NCBI GenBank assembly: GCA_910588875.1 | Contig: CAJURT010000025.1 | Coordinates: forward strand, 1 to 55,337 | Length of the DNA: 55,337 bases | From: an uncultured Lachnospiraceae bacterium | Lineage (GTDB): Bacteria > Bacillota > Clostridia > Lachnospirales > Lachnospiraceae | Direction of reading: 5' to 3' | Shown: one piece after another, positions 15,095 to 23,373 of the stretch | Layout: each line of letters opens with the position of its first letter | Position numbering within the stretch: the stretch's first letter is position 1 | Notes under the pieces: generated by a model | The model's database searches: none | Told to the model about the DNA's origin: nothing | Seen by the model: the letters and a program-made list of their open reading frames with translations, nothing else | Translations under genes and position numbers: made by a program

Positions 15095-16434
15095 AGAGTA
15101 AGCTGAATATTGGGTTTCTGACAACCTGTTCCGGAAGATGGCCCAGGGAACTGCCGGTAAAGAGGGAAGCTGAGTATGGGGCGTGGCTGGAAGAGGAGTT
15201 TTCCCAGGCAAAGGTGGTAAGGGCAGAGCAGGTGGTGTGGGATAAAGAGTCCCTGGAGGCTGCGGCAGAAAGGTTCCGGCAAGCCGGTGCAGATGTGATT
15301 GTCATGGTGTACGGGGCTTTTACCGGTGATGATGTGGCGGCTTTTCTGGCAGAGATGGTGGGGGTGCCTCTTATCCTGTGGGCGCCCTATGAGGTGCCGT
15401 TTGAGAAAAACACCCGGCTCTATGCCAATGCCCTCTGTGCCATGACCATGAACGCAGCAGCCCTGCACCGTCTGGGGGCAACTTACCACACGGTTTACGG
15501 AGGGCTGGAGGATAAGCGTGCGCTTGACAAGGTACGGCAGCTGATTCTTGCCTATCATGCCAGAAAGGCTATGAGCCACACCAATCTGGGGCTTTTGGGA
15601 TACCGCCCCACCGCCTTTTACAACTGTGCCTTTGATGAGGCCCTCATCCGCAGAACCTTTGGGGTGAAGATTGAGGAGACGGATTTAAAGGTGGTGTTTG
15701 ACCGGATGGCGGAGATTCCGAAGGAGGCCTGCCAGGAGGAGATGGCAAGGGTGGAAAAAACCTTTGACGTGGAACTGCCGGAGGGCCATCTGGAAAACCA
15801 TGCCCGGCTCTATCTGGCTTTAAAAGAGGTGATGAAGCAGCAAGGCTATGATTTCGGGGTGATCAAATGCTGGCCGGAGATGGGAAACCTCCATACCACG
15901 CCCTGCGCGGTGCTGGGACGGCTGGCGGACGAGGGGGTGCATATCGGCTGCGAGGGAGATGTGGACGCAGAACTGGCGCAGATTGCCCAGAACTATCTGA
16001 CAGGCCTGCCTACCTTTATCACCGATATGATTCATATCGATGAGGAGGCGAATACCATGGCCTTCTGGCATTGCGGCAACGCGGCTCCTTCCCTGGCGAA
16101 TCCGGAATATGAATTGTGGATGCGCAACCATCCCCTGGCCGGTCAGGGCAGTGCCTTCTGGGGCGCCTTAAAGCCGGGGGCAGTGACCATTGCCCGGTTC
16201 TGCAACCTGGGAGGAAAATATAAGCTGTTTTTGATGAAGGGGGAAGCCCTGAACCAGGATCGGTATACCCGGGGAATCATGGCCAATGTGAAGGTGGAAT
16301 GTCCTGTGAGGCAGGTGATTGAACAGATCATAAAGGAAGGAGTTCCCCATCATTACAGCCTGGTGTGGGCGGATGTGGCGGAGGAGATGAAACAGCTGTG
16401 CCAGCTGCTGGGGGTTGAGGTGATCGAGCCATAA
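15091..16434 (+). CDS. L-fucose/L-arabinose isomerase family protein
   Basis: A 447-residue protein with the fucose-isomerase-like layout: an N-terminal Rossmann-type half (FLTTCSGRWPRELP; ADVIVMVYGAFTGDDV), a centre with TNLGLLGYRPTAFYN, and a C-terminal half containing GCEGDVDAEL (likely metal ligands E and D) and WHCGNAAPS. Family knowledge: these Mn-dependent enzymes interconvert aldoses and ketoses, though many members have unassigned substrates. AGGAGG lies just before ATG 15091. It is under its own promoter with an operator for the adjacent LacI protein and is followed by that regulator, an ABC transporter, an aldolase and a SIS isomerase, so it is probably the entry enzyme for an imported sugar. 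Confidence 0.82.
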   Translation: MKSKLNIGFLTTCSGRWPRELPVKREAEYGAWLEEEFSQAKVVRAEQVVWDKESLEAAAERFRQAGADVIVMVYGAFTGDDVAAFLAEMVGVPLILWAPYEVPFEKNTRLYANALCAMTMNAAALHRLGATYHTVYGGLEDKRALDKVRQLILAYHARKAMSHTNLGLLGYRPTAFYNCAFDEALIRRTFGVKIEETDLKVVFDRMAEIPKEACQEEMARVEKTFDVELPEGHLENHARLYLALKEVMKQQGYDFGVIKCWPEMGNLHTTPCAVLGRLADEGVHIGCEGDVDAELAQIAQNYLTGLPTFITDMIHIDEEANTMAFWHCGNAAPSLANPEYELWMRNHPLAGQGSAFWGALKPGAVTIARFCNLGGKYKLFLMKGEALNQDRYTRGIMANVKVECPVRQVIEQIIKEGVPHHYSLVWADVAEEMKQLCQLLGVEVIEP

Positions 16435-16491
16435 CAGTTCAAGTGTTATCGGAACGGTTACAGTGAGCCGTATAAATTTGCATAAAACATA

Positions 16492-16544
16492 TTGACAAAA
16501 TCATTTTTGTGTTGTAGACTATAAACAGTACATACGAGTGTACA
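16492..16544 (+). promoter_or_regulatory. Promoter and operator of the second lacI-type gene
   Basis: TTGACA 16492-16497 and TAGACT 16515-16520, spacer 17 bases. TACATACGAGTGTACA at 16529-16544 lies where transcription should begin, so binding would block the promoter. Confidence 0.85.
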
Positions 16545-16567
16545 TTTCAAGTAGGAGAATGACCAGG

Positions 16568-17596
16568 ATGGGCGAGACCAGAGAGCGGGTCACCAGGGCG
16601 GATGTGGCGAAGCTGGCAGGAGTCAGCGAGACCATTGTGTCTTACGTGATCAATAACAACCGTTATGTGGCGAAGGAAAAGCGGCAGAGGGTGGAGGAAG
16701 CAGTCCGGCTCTTGAATTACCGGCCCAACAATGTGGCACGTGCCCTGAAGGGGAAGCGGAGCAACCAGATCATATTCATTGCAGACCATATTACGAACGA
16801 GTATTTCAGCAGTATTGTCAGTGAGATGGACAGATATGCCTATGATGCAGGATACCTGATCTCCCTGTGTTCCAACCGGAACACTCCGGAGTTCATCTCC
16901 CAGGTGATCAGCCGCCAGTTTGACGGGATTATCGTCAGTTCGGCCAGCTTCCCCACCGAGTATGTGGAGCAGTTCAGCCAGGCAGGGATTCCGGTGGTGG
17001 TATTCCGGAGGTGGAGGCACCAGAGGGCAGTGGAGCGGGTGGCTTATCTGGGGACGGGGCTGTATACCGGCGCCAGGGAGGCGGTGAGGCATCTCATTGC
17101 CAGGGGCTGTAAGAATGTGGTTTACGTAGACCGCATCAGTGCCAAGGGGCATGTAAGCCCGCCGGATGACATGCGGTTTAGCGGTTTTGTGGATGAGATG
17201 GAGGCCAACGGATTTTCCGTAGGGCCGGAGAGTGTGGTCTGTGGATGCCGCAGCCAGGAGGAACTGACAGAGGAGGTGAAGAGGCGCCTTCGGACGGGTT
17301 CCCGGGTGGACGGGATTTTTGGAAGGAACGATATGCTGGCCTGCATTGCCATGACGGCGGCAGGGCAGATCGGCATCCAGGTGCCGGAACAGCTTCGGGT
17401 TATCGGCTTTGACGATTCCAGCATCAGCCGCCTGATTACGCCCGGACTCTCCACGGTGGGGATGAAGAAGGAGAAGATTGCCAAGGCCGCCATTGATATG
17501 CTGACACAGATGATAGCCGGCAGCCAGCCGGAGAACCAGGATTTTGAGACAGTATTGATTGAGAGGGAGAGCACCGCAGTGCCCGCCGGGTTTTGA
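16568..17596 (+). CDS. LacI family transcriptional regulator (sugar ABC locus)
   Basis: A 342-residue repressor with the N-terminal helix-turn-helix VTRADVAKLAGVSETIVSYV and hinge helix VARALKG, then a sugar-binding domain ending in RVIGFDDSSISRLITPGLST. ATG 16568 was preferred because the AGGAG at 16552 is 11 bases away; an ATG at 16559 is too close. Operators of a common form lie before the isomerase, before this gene and before the solute-binding-protein gene, so it very probably controls all three transcription units. The effector is expected to be the imported sugar or a derivative. Confidence 0.9.
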   Translation: MGETRERVTRADVAKLAGVSETIVSYVINNNRYVAKEKRQRVEEAVRLLNYRPNNVARALKGKRSNQIIFIADHITNEYFSSIVSEMDRYAYDAGYLISLCSNRNTPEFISQVISRQFDGIIVSSASFPTEYVEQFSQAGIPVVVFRRWRHQRAVERVAYLGTGLYTGAREAVRHLIARGCKNVVYVDRISAKGHVSPPDDMRFSGFVDEMEANGFSVGPESVVCGCRSQEELTEEVKRRLRTGSRVDGIFGRNDMLACIAMTAAGQIGIQVPEQLRVIGFDDSSISRLITPGLSTVGMKKEKIAKAAIDMLTQMIAGSQPENQDFETVLIERESTAVPAGF

Positions 17597-17725
17597 TGGC
17601 GGGTAAGGCCATAAGGCAGCCAAAGGACATAGCAGAACAGACAAAGATGATGGGCACAGCTTCCAGTGGATGTTTGAAGCTTCATTTTCAGACACACTCC
17701 GGTGCTCATTCCCTTTTCCAGGTTA

Positions 17726-17741
17726 TACACACGAGTGTACA
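17726..17741. promoter_or_regulatory. LacI operator before the ABC transporter genes
   Basis: TACACACGAGTGTACA differs from the site at 16529 by one base. It lies 125 bases before the solute-binding-protein start. I could not fix a convincing -35 box; TTATAC at 17724-17729 could be a -10. Confidence 0.8.
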
Positions 17742-17753
17742 ACGAACCGGGAA

Positions 17754-17771
17754 CCCTACACATGTGTAGGG
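17754..17771. promoter_or_regulatory. Perfect 18-bp palindrome downstream of the operator
   Basis: CCCTACACATGTGTAGGG is its own reverse complement. It lies 12 bases after the LacI operator in the leader of the transport operon. It could be a second regulator's site or an RNA hairpin; it shares the TACACA element with the LacI operator. Confidence 0.6.
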
Positions 17772-17865
17772 CCGGAACAAAAAAGCAAAACCACAGGGAT
17801 TTTCCAAGCCGAAGCGGCAAGACGAGGAATCTCTGGGAAAATAAAAAAGAGAGGAAGGTATTAGA

Positions 17866-19224
17866 ATGAAAAAGCAGACATTGGCACTGGTAATGGCAGC
17901 AATTATGGGGCTTACGACAGCATGCTCCGGAGGCGGCGGGCAGACCCAGGGAACCACAGGGGCACCGGCCCAGGCAGCGGAGCCGGCAAAGGAGGCGGAG
18001 AGTGAGACCAAGGCGCCGGCAGATGCAGAGATCACGGAGCCGGTTACCATCAAGTTTGCCAACTACGCAGTCCTGGAGGCAGGGTATGATGTGTACTGGA
18101 ACCAGCTTCTGGAGGAATTCGCGGCAGAGAACCCCAACATTACGGTAGAACTGGTGACCGCCCCCTATGGCGAGATCGTGAATACGGTCATCAATATGGC
18201 AGGCGGCGGGGATATGGTAGACCTGATGTACGGGGAACTGGACTGGATTCCCACCATGGTGGAAGCAGGGATGGCAGCGCCGGCGGCGGATGTGCTGAGC
18301 AGTGAACTGATGGCGGATATTTACCCCAGCATTCTGGAGGCCTGTTCCATTGACGGCGTGGCCTATGGGGTTCCCATGTATGTATCTCCGTTTTTGCTGT
18401 ACTACAACAAGGATTTGTTTGAGAAGGCCGAACTGGATCCGGAGGCTCCGCCGACCACCTATGAGGAGATGTTAGAGATGGCTCCCAAGCTGGCAGCCCT
18501 GACCACAGAGGACGGGAATAAGGTCTATGCTTTTGGATTGACCACAGCTTCCGTACCTGTATCCGGCGCATGCCTGACCTCCTCCATCCATAATTTCGGC
18601 GGGACCGTGCTGGATGCAGAAGGCAACCTGGCCATTGACCAGGGCTTTAGGGATGCCGTGGCCATGTGGAAGACTCTCCATGAAAGCGGATACAATCCGG
18701 AGAACAGCAAGCTGAAAGACTTGAGGAACCTTTTTGCACTGGGACAGCTGGCGATGTACTACGACCAGTCCTGGGGCTTCAACGGAGTGAAATCCATCAA
18801 CCCGGATGCCGCCGACTTTATTGCTTCCGCAGCTCCCCTGGCAGGCGGCAGCGGCAGCGGGGAGTCCGTGCTCCAGGCAGGAACCCTGATGGTGATGAAC
18901 AATGACGATGCCAGAAAGGCAGCGACTGCCAAGCTGGTGGACTTTATCCTTTCCGAGGATAAGATTTCCGAGTATTTTGAGACCGTAACCCCTGCCTATC
19001 CCTCCAGGCAGTCCATGGAAGAACTGCAGGTGGTGAAGGATTCCGCACTCCTGGCAGGAGCAGCCGGCTCCGTGGGCAAGGTGAAACCGGTTACCTTCAT
19101 TCCCACCCTGTCGGATCTGAACCTGGAACTGTGTACCCTGGCTCAGGCAGTTACCTTAAGCGGCAAGGATGTGGACACGGCAATCGCGGAATTCGAGGCA
19201 TCGGCAGCCAACGTGATTCAGTAG
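17866..19224 (+). CDS. Sugar ABC transporter substrate-binding lipoprotein
   Basis: A 452-residue extracellular solute-binding protein of family 1. It starts with a lipoprotein signal, lipobox LTTAC, followed by a Gly/Ala/Glu-rich tether (about 21-60). The binding domain begins ITEPVTIKFANYAVLEAGYD; YGVPMYVSPFLLYYNKDLFE is the family's conserved hinge segment. AGAGAGGAAGG precedes ATG 17866. It is followed by two permease genes; no ATPase gene is present, so a shared MsiK/UgpC-type ATPase elsewhere is probably used. A stable hairpin after the gene may raise its level over the permeases. Confidence 0.9.
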   Translation: MKKQTLALVMAAIMGLTTACSGGGGQTQGTTGAPAQAAEPAKEAESETKAPADAEITEPVTIKFANYAVLEAGYDVYWNQLLEEFAAENPNITVELVTAPYGEIVNTVINMAGGGDMVDLMYGELDWIPTMVEAGMAAPAADVLSSELMADIYPSILEACSIDGVAYGVPMYVSPFLLYYNKDLFEKAELDPEAPPTTYEEMLEMAPKLAALTTEDGNKVYAFGLTTASVPVSGACLTSSIHNFGGTVLDAEGNLAIDQGFRDAVAMWKTLHESGYNPENSKLKDLRNLFALGQLAMYYDQSWGFNGVKSINPDAADFIASAAPLAGGSGSGESVLQAGTLMVMNNDDARKAATAKLVDFILSEDKISEYFETVTPAYPSRQSMEELQVVKDSALLAGAAGSVGKVKPVTFIPTLSDLNLELCTLAQAVTLSGKDVDTAIAEFEASAANVIQ

Positions 19225-19275
19225 GCAAGAAGCCGCTGCGGGCATCGGCGGCCAATGGGATTCAGCAGGCAAGAA
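19198..19275 (+). repeat. 34-bp imperfect direct duplication across the SBP stop codon
   Basis: 19198-19231 and 19242-19275 match at all but four positions. The first copy contains the stop codon of the solute-binding-protein gene; in the second copy TAG has become CAG. This looks like duplication of the gene end. Confidence 0.85.
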
Positions 19276-19290
19276 AAAAAGGAGTAAAAG

Positions 19291-19355
19291 GCCGGAGCGT
19301 GCCGGAAAATTCCCCTGCCCCCTGGGGCAAGGCATTTGCAGAAGCACGCTCCGGC
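19291..19355 (+). promoter_or_regulatory. Y-shaped intercistronic RNA hairpin
   Basis: A perfect 12-bp outer stem, GCCGGAGCGTGC 19291-19302 with GCACGCTCCGGC 19344-19355, encloses an inner stem TGCCCC-GGGGCA (19316-19329). No T run follows, so it is more likely an mRNA-stabilising or processing element between the binding protein and permease genes than a terminator. Confidence 0.7.
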
Positions 19356-19410
19356 AATGGGAAAGGATGGCTGGTGTACTATGGGAAAGCATGCACAGGT
19401 AAGGGTCCCC

Positions 19411-20310
19411 ATGACTGCCAGGGAACGGAATGACCGGATTTTTGCGGGGGCATTGCTGCTCCCGTCGGTTCTGATAACGGTTATTTTTATTCTGGTTCCG
19501 GTGGCGGATTCGGTGATCAAAAGCTTTTTGGATTTTAAAGTGAAGAATATTATTTCCGGTACGCCGGGAAGCTGGAATCATTTCGGGAATTATATCAAGC
19601 TGTTCAGCAGCGGCAGGCTGGGAATGGCAGTGGCCCATACCCTGGTTTTTGTGGCAGCGGTGGTGATTGCCCAGTTTATCCTGGGAATGATTCTGGCGCT
19701 GATTCTGAATTCGGATATTCGTTTTACCCGGTTCGTCCGCAGTATCATGATGGCGCCCTGGGTGGTGCCGACGATTATTTCCGGCCTGATCTGGATGTGG
19801 ATGTATCAGCCCCAGTACGGCCTTTTGAAGTACCTGGTAGGGATTTTCAGCGGCGGGAAAATGACGGATTTTGCCATCCTCAATGACCCTAACACAGCCC
19901 TTCTGGGAATCACCATTGCCGCCCTCTGGAAACAGATTCCCCTGACCACCCTGCTTCTGGTGTCTGGCTTGACCAATGTATCCGCGGATCTTCTGGAGGC
20001 GGCCACCATTGACGGGGCAAACGGGGTGAAACGGTTTGTCTATATCACAATTCCCAGTATTATGAGTGTGATCAAGATCACCGTGTCCATGGCCATTATC
20101 GAGAATTTCAAGCAGTTCCCGCTGTTCTGGACCATGACCGGCGGAGGCCCGGACAATGCCACCACCACCCTGGCGATCTTAAGCTACCGGGAGGCATTTG
20201 TCTCCAACAATTTGGGAAGCGGCGCAGCAGTGACAACGGTGTGGATGCTCTTAATGATCGTGGTGGTATTTGTGTACAACCGTGTCTTTAAAGACGTGGA
20301 AATGAATTAG
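19411..20310 (+). CDS. Sugar ABC transporter permease (MalF/UgpA type)
   Basis: A 299-residue inner-membrane permease with six predicted helices and the EAA loop LLEAATIDGANGVKRFVYIT, which contacts the ATPase. The helix DRIFAGALLLPSVLITVIFI starts just after the chosen N-terminus. ATG 19411 has AAGGG seven bases before it; ATG 19381 is also possible and would add ten polar residues. The stop lies nine bases before the next permease start. Confidence 0.88.
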   Translation: MTARERNDRIFAGALLLPSVLITVIFILVPVADSVIKSFLDFKVKNIISGTPGSWNHFGNYIKLFSSGRLGMAVAHTLVFVAAVVIAQFILGMILALILNSDIRFTRFVRSIMMAPWVVPTIISGLIWMWMYQPQYGLLKYLVGIFSGGKMTDFAILNDPNTALLGITIAALWKQIPLTTLLLVSGLTNVSADLLEAATIDGANGVKRFVYITIPSIMSVIKITVSMAIIENFKQFPLFWTMTGGGPDNATTTLAILSYREAFVSNNLGSGAAVTTVWMLLMIVVVFVYNRVFKDVEMN

Positions 20311-20319
20311 GAGGCGGCT

Positions 20320-21165
20320 ATGGGAGCAAAAGGAAAAAAGAAGATTTGGACCATGGTGGAATACCTGATCCTGGCAGTGATCCTGCTGTTTTTACTGTTT
20401 CCCCTCTACTGGGTGCTGATGACCTCCTTTAAGACCAATATGGAAGCCTACCGGTTTCCGCCCACCATGGTTCCGGAGGCGCCGAATGTGAACAGCTATA
20501 TTTCCCTGTTTACGGAGGATAACTTTTTCTTTATCTATTACAAAAATAATTTTATTGTATCCGGAATTACGGCAGCAGTTACGCTGGTTCTGGCTGTGAT
20601 GTCCGGCTATGCCCTGTCCCGTTTCAAGATTCGGTGGAACCGGTGGATTGTGGCGGCGTTTCTGTCGGCGCAGATGTTCCCCATTGTCAGCCGGATGATC
20701 TCCCTGTATGACCTTTTGGGTAAGATTCATCTGATCAATACCCGGGCAGGACTGATTCTGGCTCTGACGGCAGCCATGCTGCCCTTTACCATTACCTTGA
20801 TGGCCAGCTTTTTTGACGGGATTCCCCGGGAACTGGAGGAGGCGGCCATTGTGGACGGGGCGGGACGGATCCAGACCCTGTTTCAGATCGTGATGCCTCT
20901 GGTGAAATCCGGTATGGTGGCAGTGGGAATCTATGCCTTTCTGATGACCTGGGACGACTATCTCCACGCAGTCACCCTGATTCAGAATGACAGCCTGCGG
21001 ACATTATCAGCAGGCGTGGCCCTGCGTTACTTGGGGGAACTGTCCTATGACTGGTCAAAGGTTAACACGATCTCAGTAGTGGGCATCCTGCCGATCATGT
21101 TTTTGTTCTTCTTCTTCCAGAAGTACATGGTCAAAGGCCTGGTGGCAGGAGCGGTGAAAGGATAG
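20320..21165 (+). CDS. Sugar ABC transporter permease (MalG/UgpE type)
   Basis: A 281-residue partner permease with six helices; the EAA loop is ELEEAAIVDGAGRIQTLFQI. The N-terminal LFPLYWVLMTSFKT and the C-terminal FFFQKYMVKGLVAGAVKG are hallmarks of the MalG side of carbohydrate importers. TAGGAGGC overlaps the end of the upstream permease gene. It forms the heterodimeric pore with the preceding protein. Confidence 0.9.
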   Translation: MGAKGKKKIWTMVEYLILAVILLFLLFPLYWVLMTSFKTNMEAYRFPPTMVPEAPNVNSYISLFTEDNFFFIYYKNNFIVSGITAAVTLVLAVMSGYALSRFKIRWNRWIVAAFLSAQMFPIVSRMISLYDLLGKIHLINTRAGLILALTAAMLPFTITLMASFFDGIPRELEEAAIVDGAGRIQTLFQIVMPLVKSGMVAVGIYAFLMTWDDYLHAVTLIQNDSLRTLSAGVALRYLGELSYDWSKVNTISVVGILPIMFLFFFFQKYMVKGLVAGAVKG

Positions 21166-21218
21166 CAGCCTGAAGAGCCGGCGCGGCATCAAAAGGGCTG
21201 AAAAATAAGGGGGATAAT

Positions 21219-22076
21219 ATGCTGACAACAAGTAAAAAAATGCTCATGGATGGGGCGGCAAAAGGCTACGCAGTGCCGGCCATCAACACCCAGGGCGGAA
21301 ATTATGACATTATCTGGGCCATCTGCAAGGCAGCAGAGGATCTGAAATCCCCGGTAATGTTGGCGCATTATGTGAACACAGGGGCCTATTCCGGCCACGA
21401 CTGGTTTGTGAATGTATGTAAATGGTGTGCAGACCGGGTGTCCGTGCCGGTGGCGATCCACTTAGATCATGGGGACGGCTTTGCTATCTGCATGGAGGCG
21501 CTGAAGCTGGGCTTCACCTCCCTGATGATTGACGGCTCCACAAAGCCCATTGAGGAAAATGCCCGGATGACCAATGAGGTTTTAAAGGTGGCAAAATGCT
21601 TTGGCGTGCCGGTGGAGGCAGAGGTGGGAGAACTTCTGCGCCTGGACAATATGGGCACGGCGATGGAGAACAAGAACATTGTGGATCCGGAAGAGGTGAG
21701 GCATTTCCTGAAGCTTTGCCAGCCGGACTCCCTGGCCATCGGCATCGGCAATGCCCACGGCTACTACAAGGGGGAGCCGGACATCCACCTGGAGATTCTT
21801 GAGGCTGTGCGGAAATTCACGGATATTCCCCTGGTGCTTCACGGATGTACGGGGATGAAGGAGGAGATCATCCGGGATGCCATCCGCATGGGAGTGGCAA
21901 AGATCAATTTCGGCACGGAGATCCGTTATAAATATGTGGAGCATTATGAGGAAGGCTTAAAAACCTTAGAGCACCAGGGCCATTCCTGGAAGCTGTCCCA
22001 GTATGCAAATGAACGGCTCCAGGAGGATGTGCGCAAGATTATCCTTTTGGCCGGGGCAGAGGGAAAAGCGGTCTGA
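21219..22076 (+). CDS. Class II (zinc) ketose-bisphosphate aldolase
   Basis: A 285-residue TIM-barrel aldolase. HLDHGD at residues 81-86 supplies the catalytic aspartate D83 and first zinc histidine H84; other ligand regions are IGNAHGYYKGEP and LVLHGCTGM. It belongs to the FbaA/GatY/KbaY/IolJ class that cleaves ketose phosphates to dihydroxyacetone phosphate and an aldehyde. Unusual for the family, the segment before the active site reads AHYVNTGAYSGHDWF. It lies 53 bases after the permease gene, in the same operon. The exact ketose phosphate is not readable from the sequence. Confidence 0.85.
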   Translation: MLTTSKKMLMDGAAKGYAVPAINTQGGNYDIIWAICKAAEDLKSPVMLAHYVNTGAYSGHDWFVNVCKWCADRVSVPVAIHLDHGDGFAICMEALKLGFTSLMIDGSTKPIEENARMTNEVLKVAKCFGVPVEAEVGELLRLDNMGTAMENKNIVDPEEVRHFLKLCQPDSLAIGIGNAHGYYKGEPDIHLEILEAVRKFTDIPLVLHGCTGMKEEIIRDAIRMGVAKINFGTEIRYKYVEHYEEGLKTLEHQGHSWKLSQYANERLQEDVRKIILLAGAEGKAV

Positions 22077-22179
22077 GCAGAAGGAGAACCATGGGAAAGC
22101 TGGCATCATAGAAGAACTACGGATTTCATGAAAATCAGGCCCCATGAAAACAGAAACGAAGAACAAAAAGGAGACAGAA

Positions 22180-23229
22180 ATGAAAAACAGTGAACTGACT
22201 TATCGGGAGATGTACGGGCAGCCGGCCTCCTTTCAGGCAATCAATGACTCTCTGGAGAGCATTTTCCAGGTGCTGGATCAGGTGTTTGCGGAAGAATACG
22301 AGGAGTTGATCTTTACCGGCTGCGGGACTTCCCTGTATCTGGCACAGGCATCGGCACACGCATTTGCCACCTGCACGAAAATCCCGGCCAAGGGTATGTG
22401 CTGCTCCGAGTTATATTATTTTCCCGAGACCTATGTGGGAAAGGGCAAGAAGGTGCTGGTGCTGCCCATTACCAGGAAAAGCTACACCACGGAGGTGCGG
22501 ATGGCCATCGATAAGGTGAGACATTTTTCCGGGGTAAAGACCTTAGCCATCACCTGCGATCCGGACAGTGAGAAATACAATGATTATGTCCTTCTGTCAC
22601 CCGAGACGGCAGAGGACAGCGTAATCATGACACGTTCCTTTACCAGCATGGTGTACCTGGCTGTGGTGCTGGCATTTTACGCCGGGGGTAAGCAGGAGAA
22701 GATCGGGGCCATGAGCAATTACAGGCAGGAGTCAGAGGAATTTTTAAAGGCAACGGATCAGCTGGCAAAGCAGATTGTTGCCGAACATCCGGAATTGAAT
22801 CTTTACATTACGCTGGGACAGGGAATCAATTACGGAATTGCCAATGAGTGCATGAACAAGATGAAGGAAATGAGCCTCAGCAATTCGGAAGCCTACTACA
22901 CCCTGGAGTACCGCCACGGCCCCATGAGCCTGGTGGACGATAAGACGATGATTATCCTTCTGGGCAATGAGGATACCACAGAGGGGGATGATAAGCTTCT
23001 GGCAGAGATGAAGGGCTATGGCGCAACCGTCCTGGCCGTGGGCCCCCAGGCAGCATCCCGCTATGGGGCGGCGGATTATACGCTGAATCTGGACTATGGC
23101 TATGACAGCCTGCAAAATGCCGCCATGATCGGGTTTATCGGCCAGATGATGGGGTATTACCTGGCGGAGCACAAGGGGCTCAATGCGGATACGCCCAGGC
23201 ATTTGTCTCAGGCGATTGTGATAAAATGA
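22180..23229 (+). CDS. Double-SIS-domain sugar isomerase/deaminase, AgaS/FrlB-like
   Basis: A 349-residue protein with two SIS domains: the first has TGCGTSLYLA at 46-55 and TRSFTSMVYLAVV, the second LYITLGQGINYGIANE and the typical EYRHGPMSLVD loop. Family knowledge: relatives are the isomerase half of GlmS, AgaS and fructosamine deglycases, acting on phosphorylated amino or ketose sugars. AAAAAGGAGACAG precedes ATG 22180; a longer start at 22144 has no site. It is the last gene of the sugar operon. Together with the aldolase and isomerase it suggests an amino sugar or glycated substrate, but no kinase is present. Confidence 0.82.
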   Translation: MKNSELTYREMYGQPASFQAINDSLESIFQVLDQVFAEEYEELIFTGCGTSLYLAQASAHAFATCTKIPAKGMCCSELYYFPETYVGKGKKVLVLPITRKSYTTEVRMAIDKVRHFSGVKTLAITCDPDSEKYNDYVLLSPETAEDSVIMTRSFTSMVYLAVVLAFYAGGKQEKIGAMSNYRQESEEFLKATDQLAKQIVAEHPELNLYITLGQGINYGIANECMNKMKEMSLSNSEAYYTLEYRHGPMSLVDDKTMIILLGNEDTTEGDDKLLAEMKGYGATVLAVGPQAASRYGAADYTLNLDYGYDSLQNAAMIGFIGQMMGYYLAEHKGLNADTPRHLSQAIVIK

Positions 23230-23311
23230 CAGGTTTGTGCCGTATAGGCAAAAACGTAAGAATAATGTTATAATTGTCGGAAAATGTTCAGCATTTTCTA
23301 AGGTATCATTA

Positions 23312-23340
23312 AAGTCTTTAGAATATTTTTGTGGTATACT
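23312..23340 (+). promoter_or_regulatory. Extended -10 promoter for the transglycosylase gene
   Basis: TGG-TATACT at 23332-23340 forms an extended -10. No good -35 is visible at the usual spacing, which extended -10 promoters can do without. The next start is 34 bases on. Confidence 0.5.
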
Positions 23341-23373
23341 GATATCATCAAAAATAGAAGGGACGGTGATACC

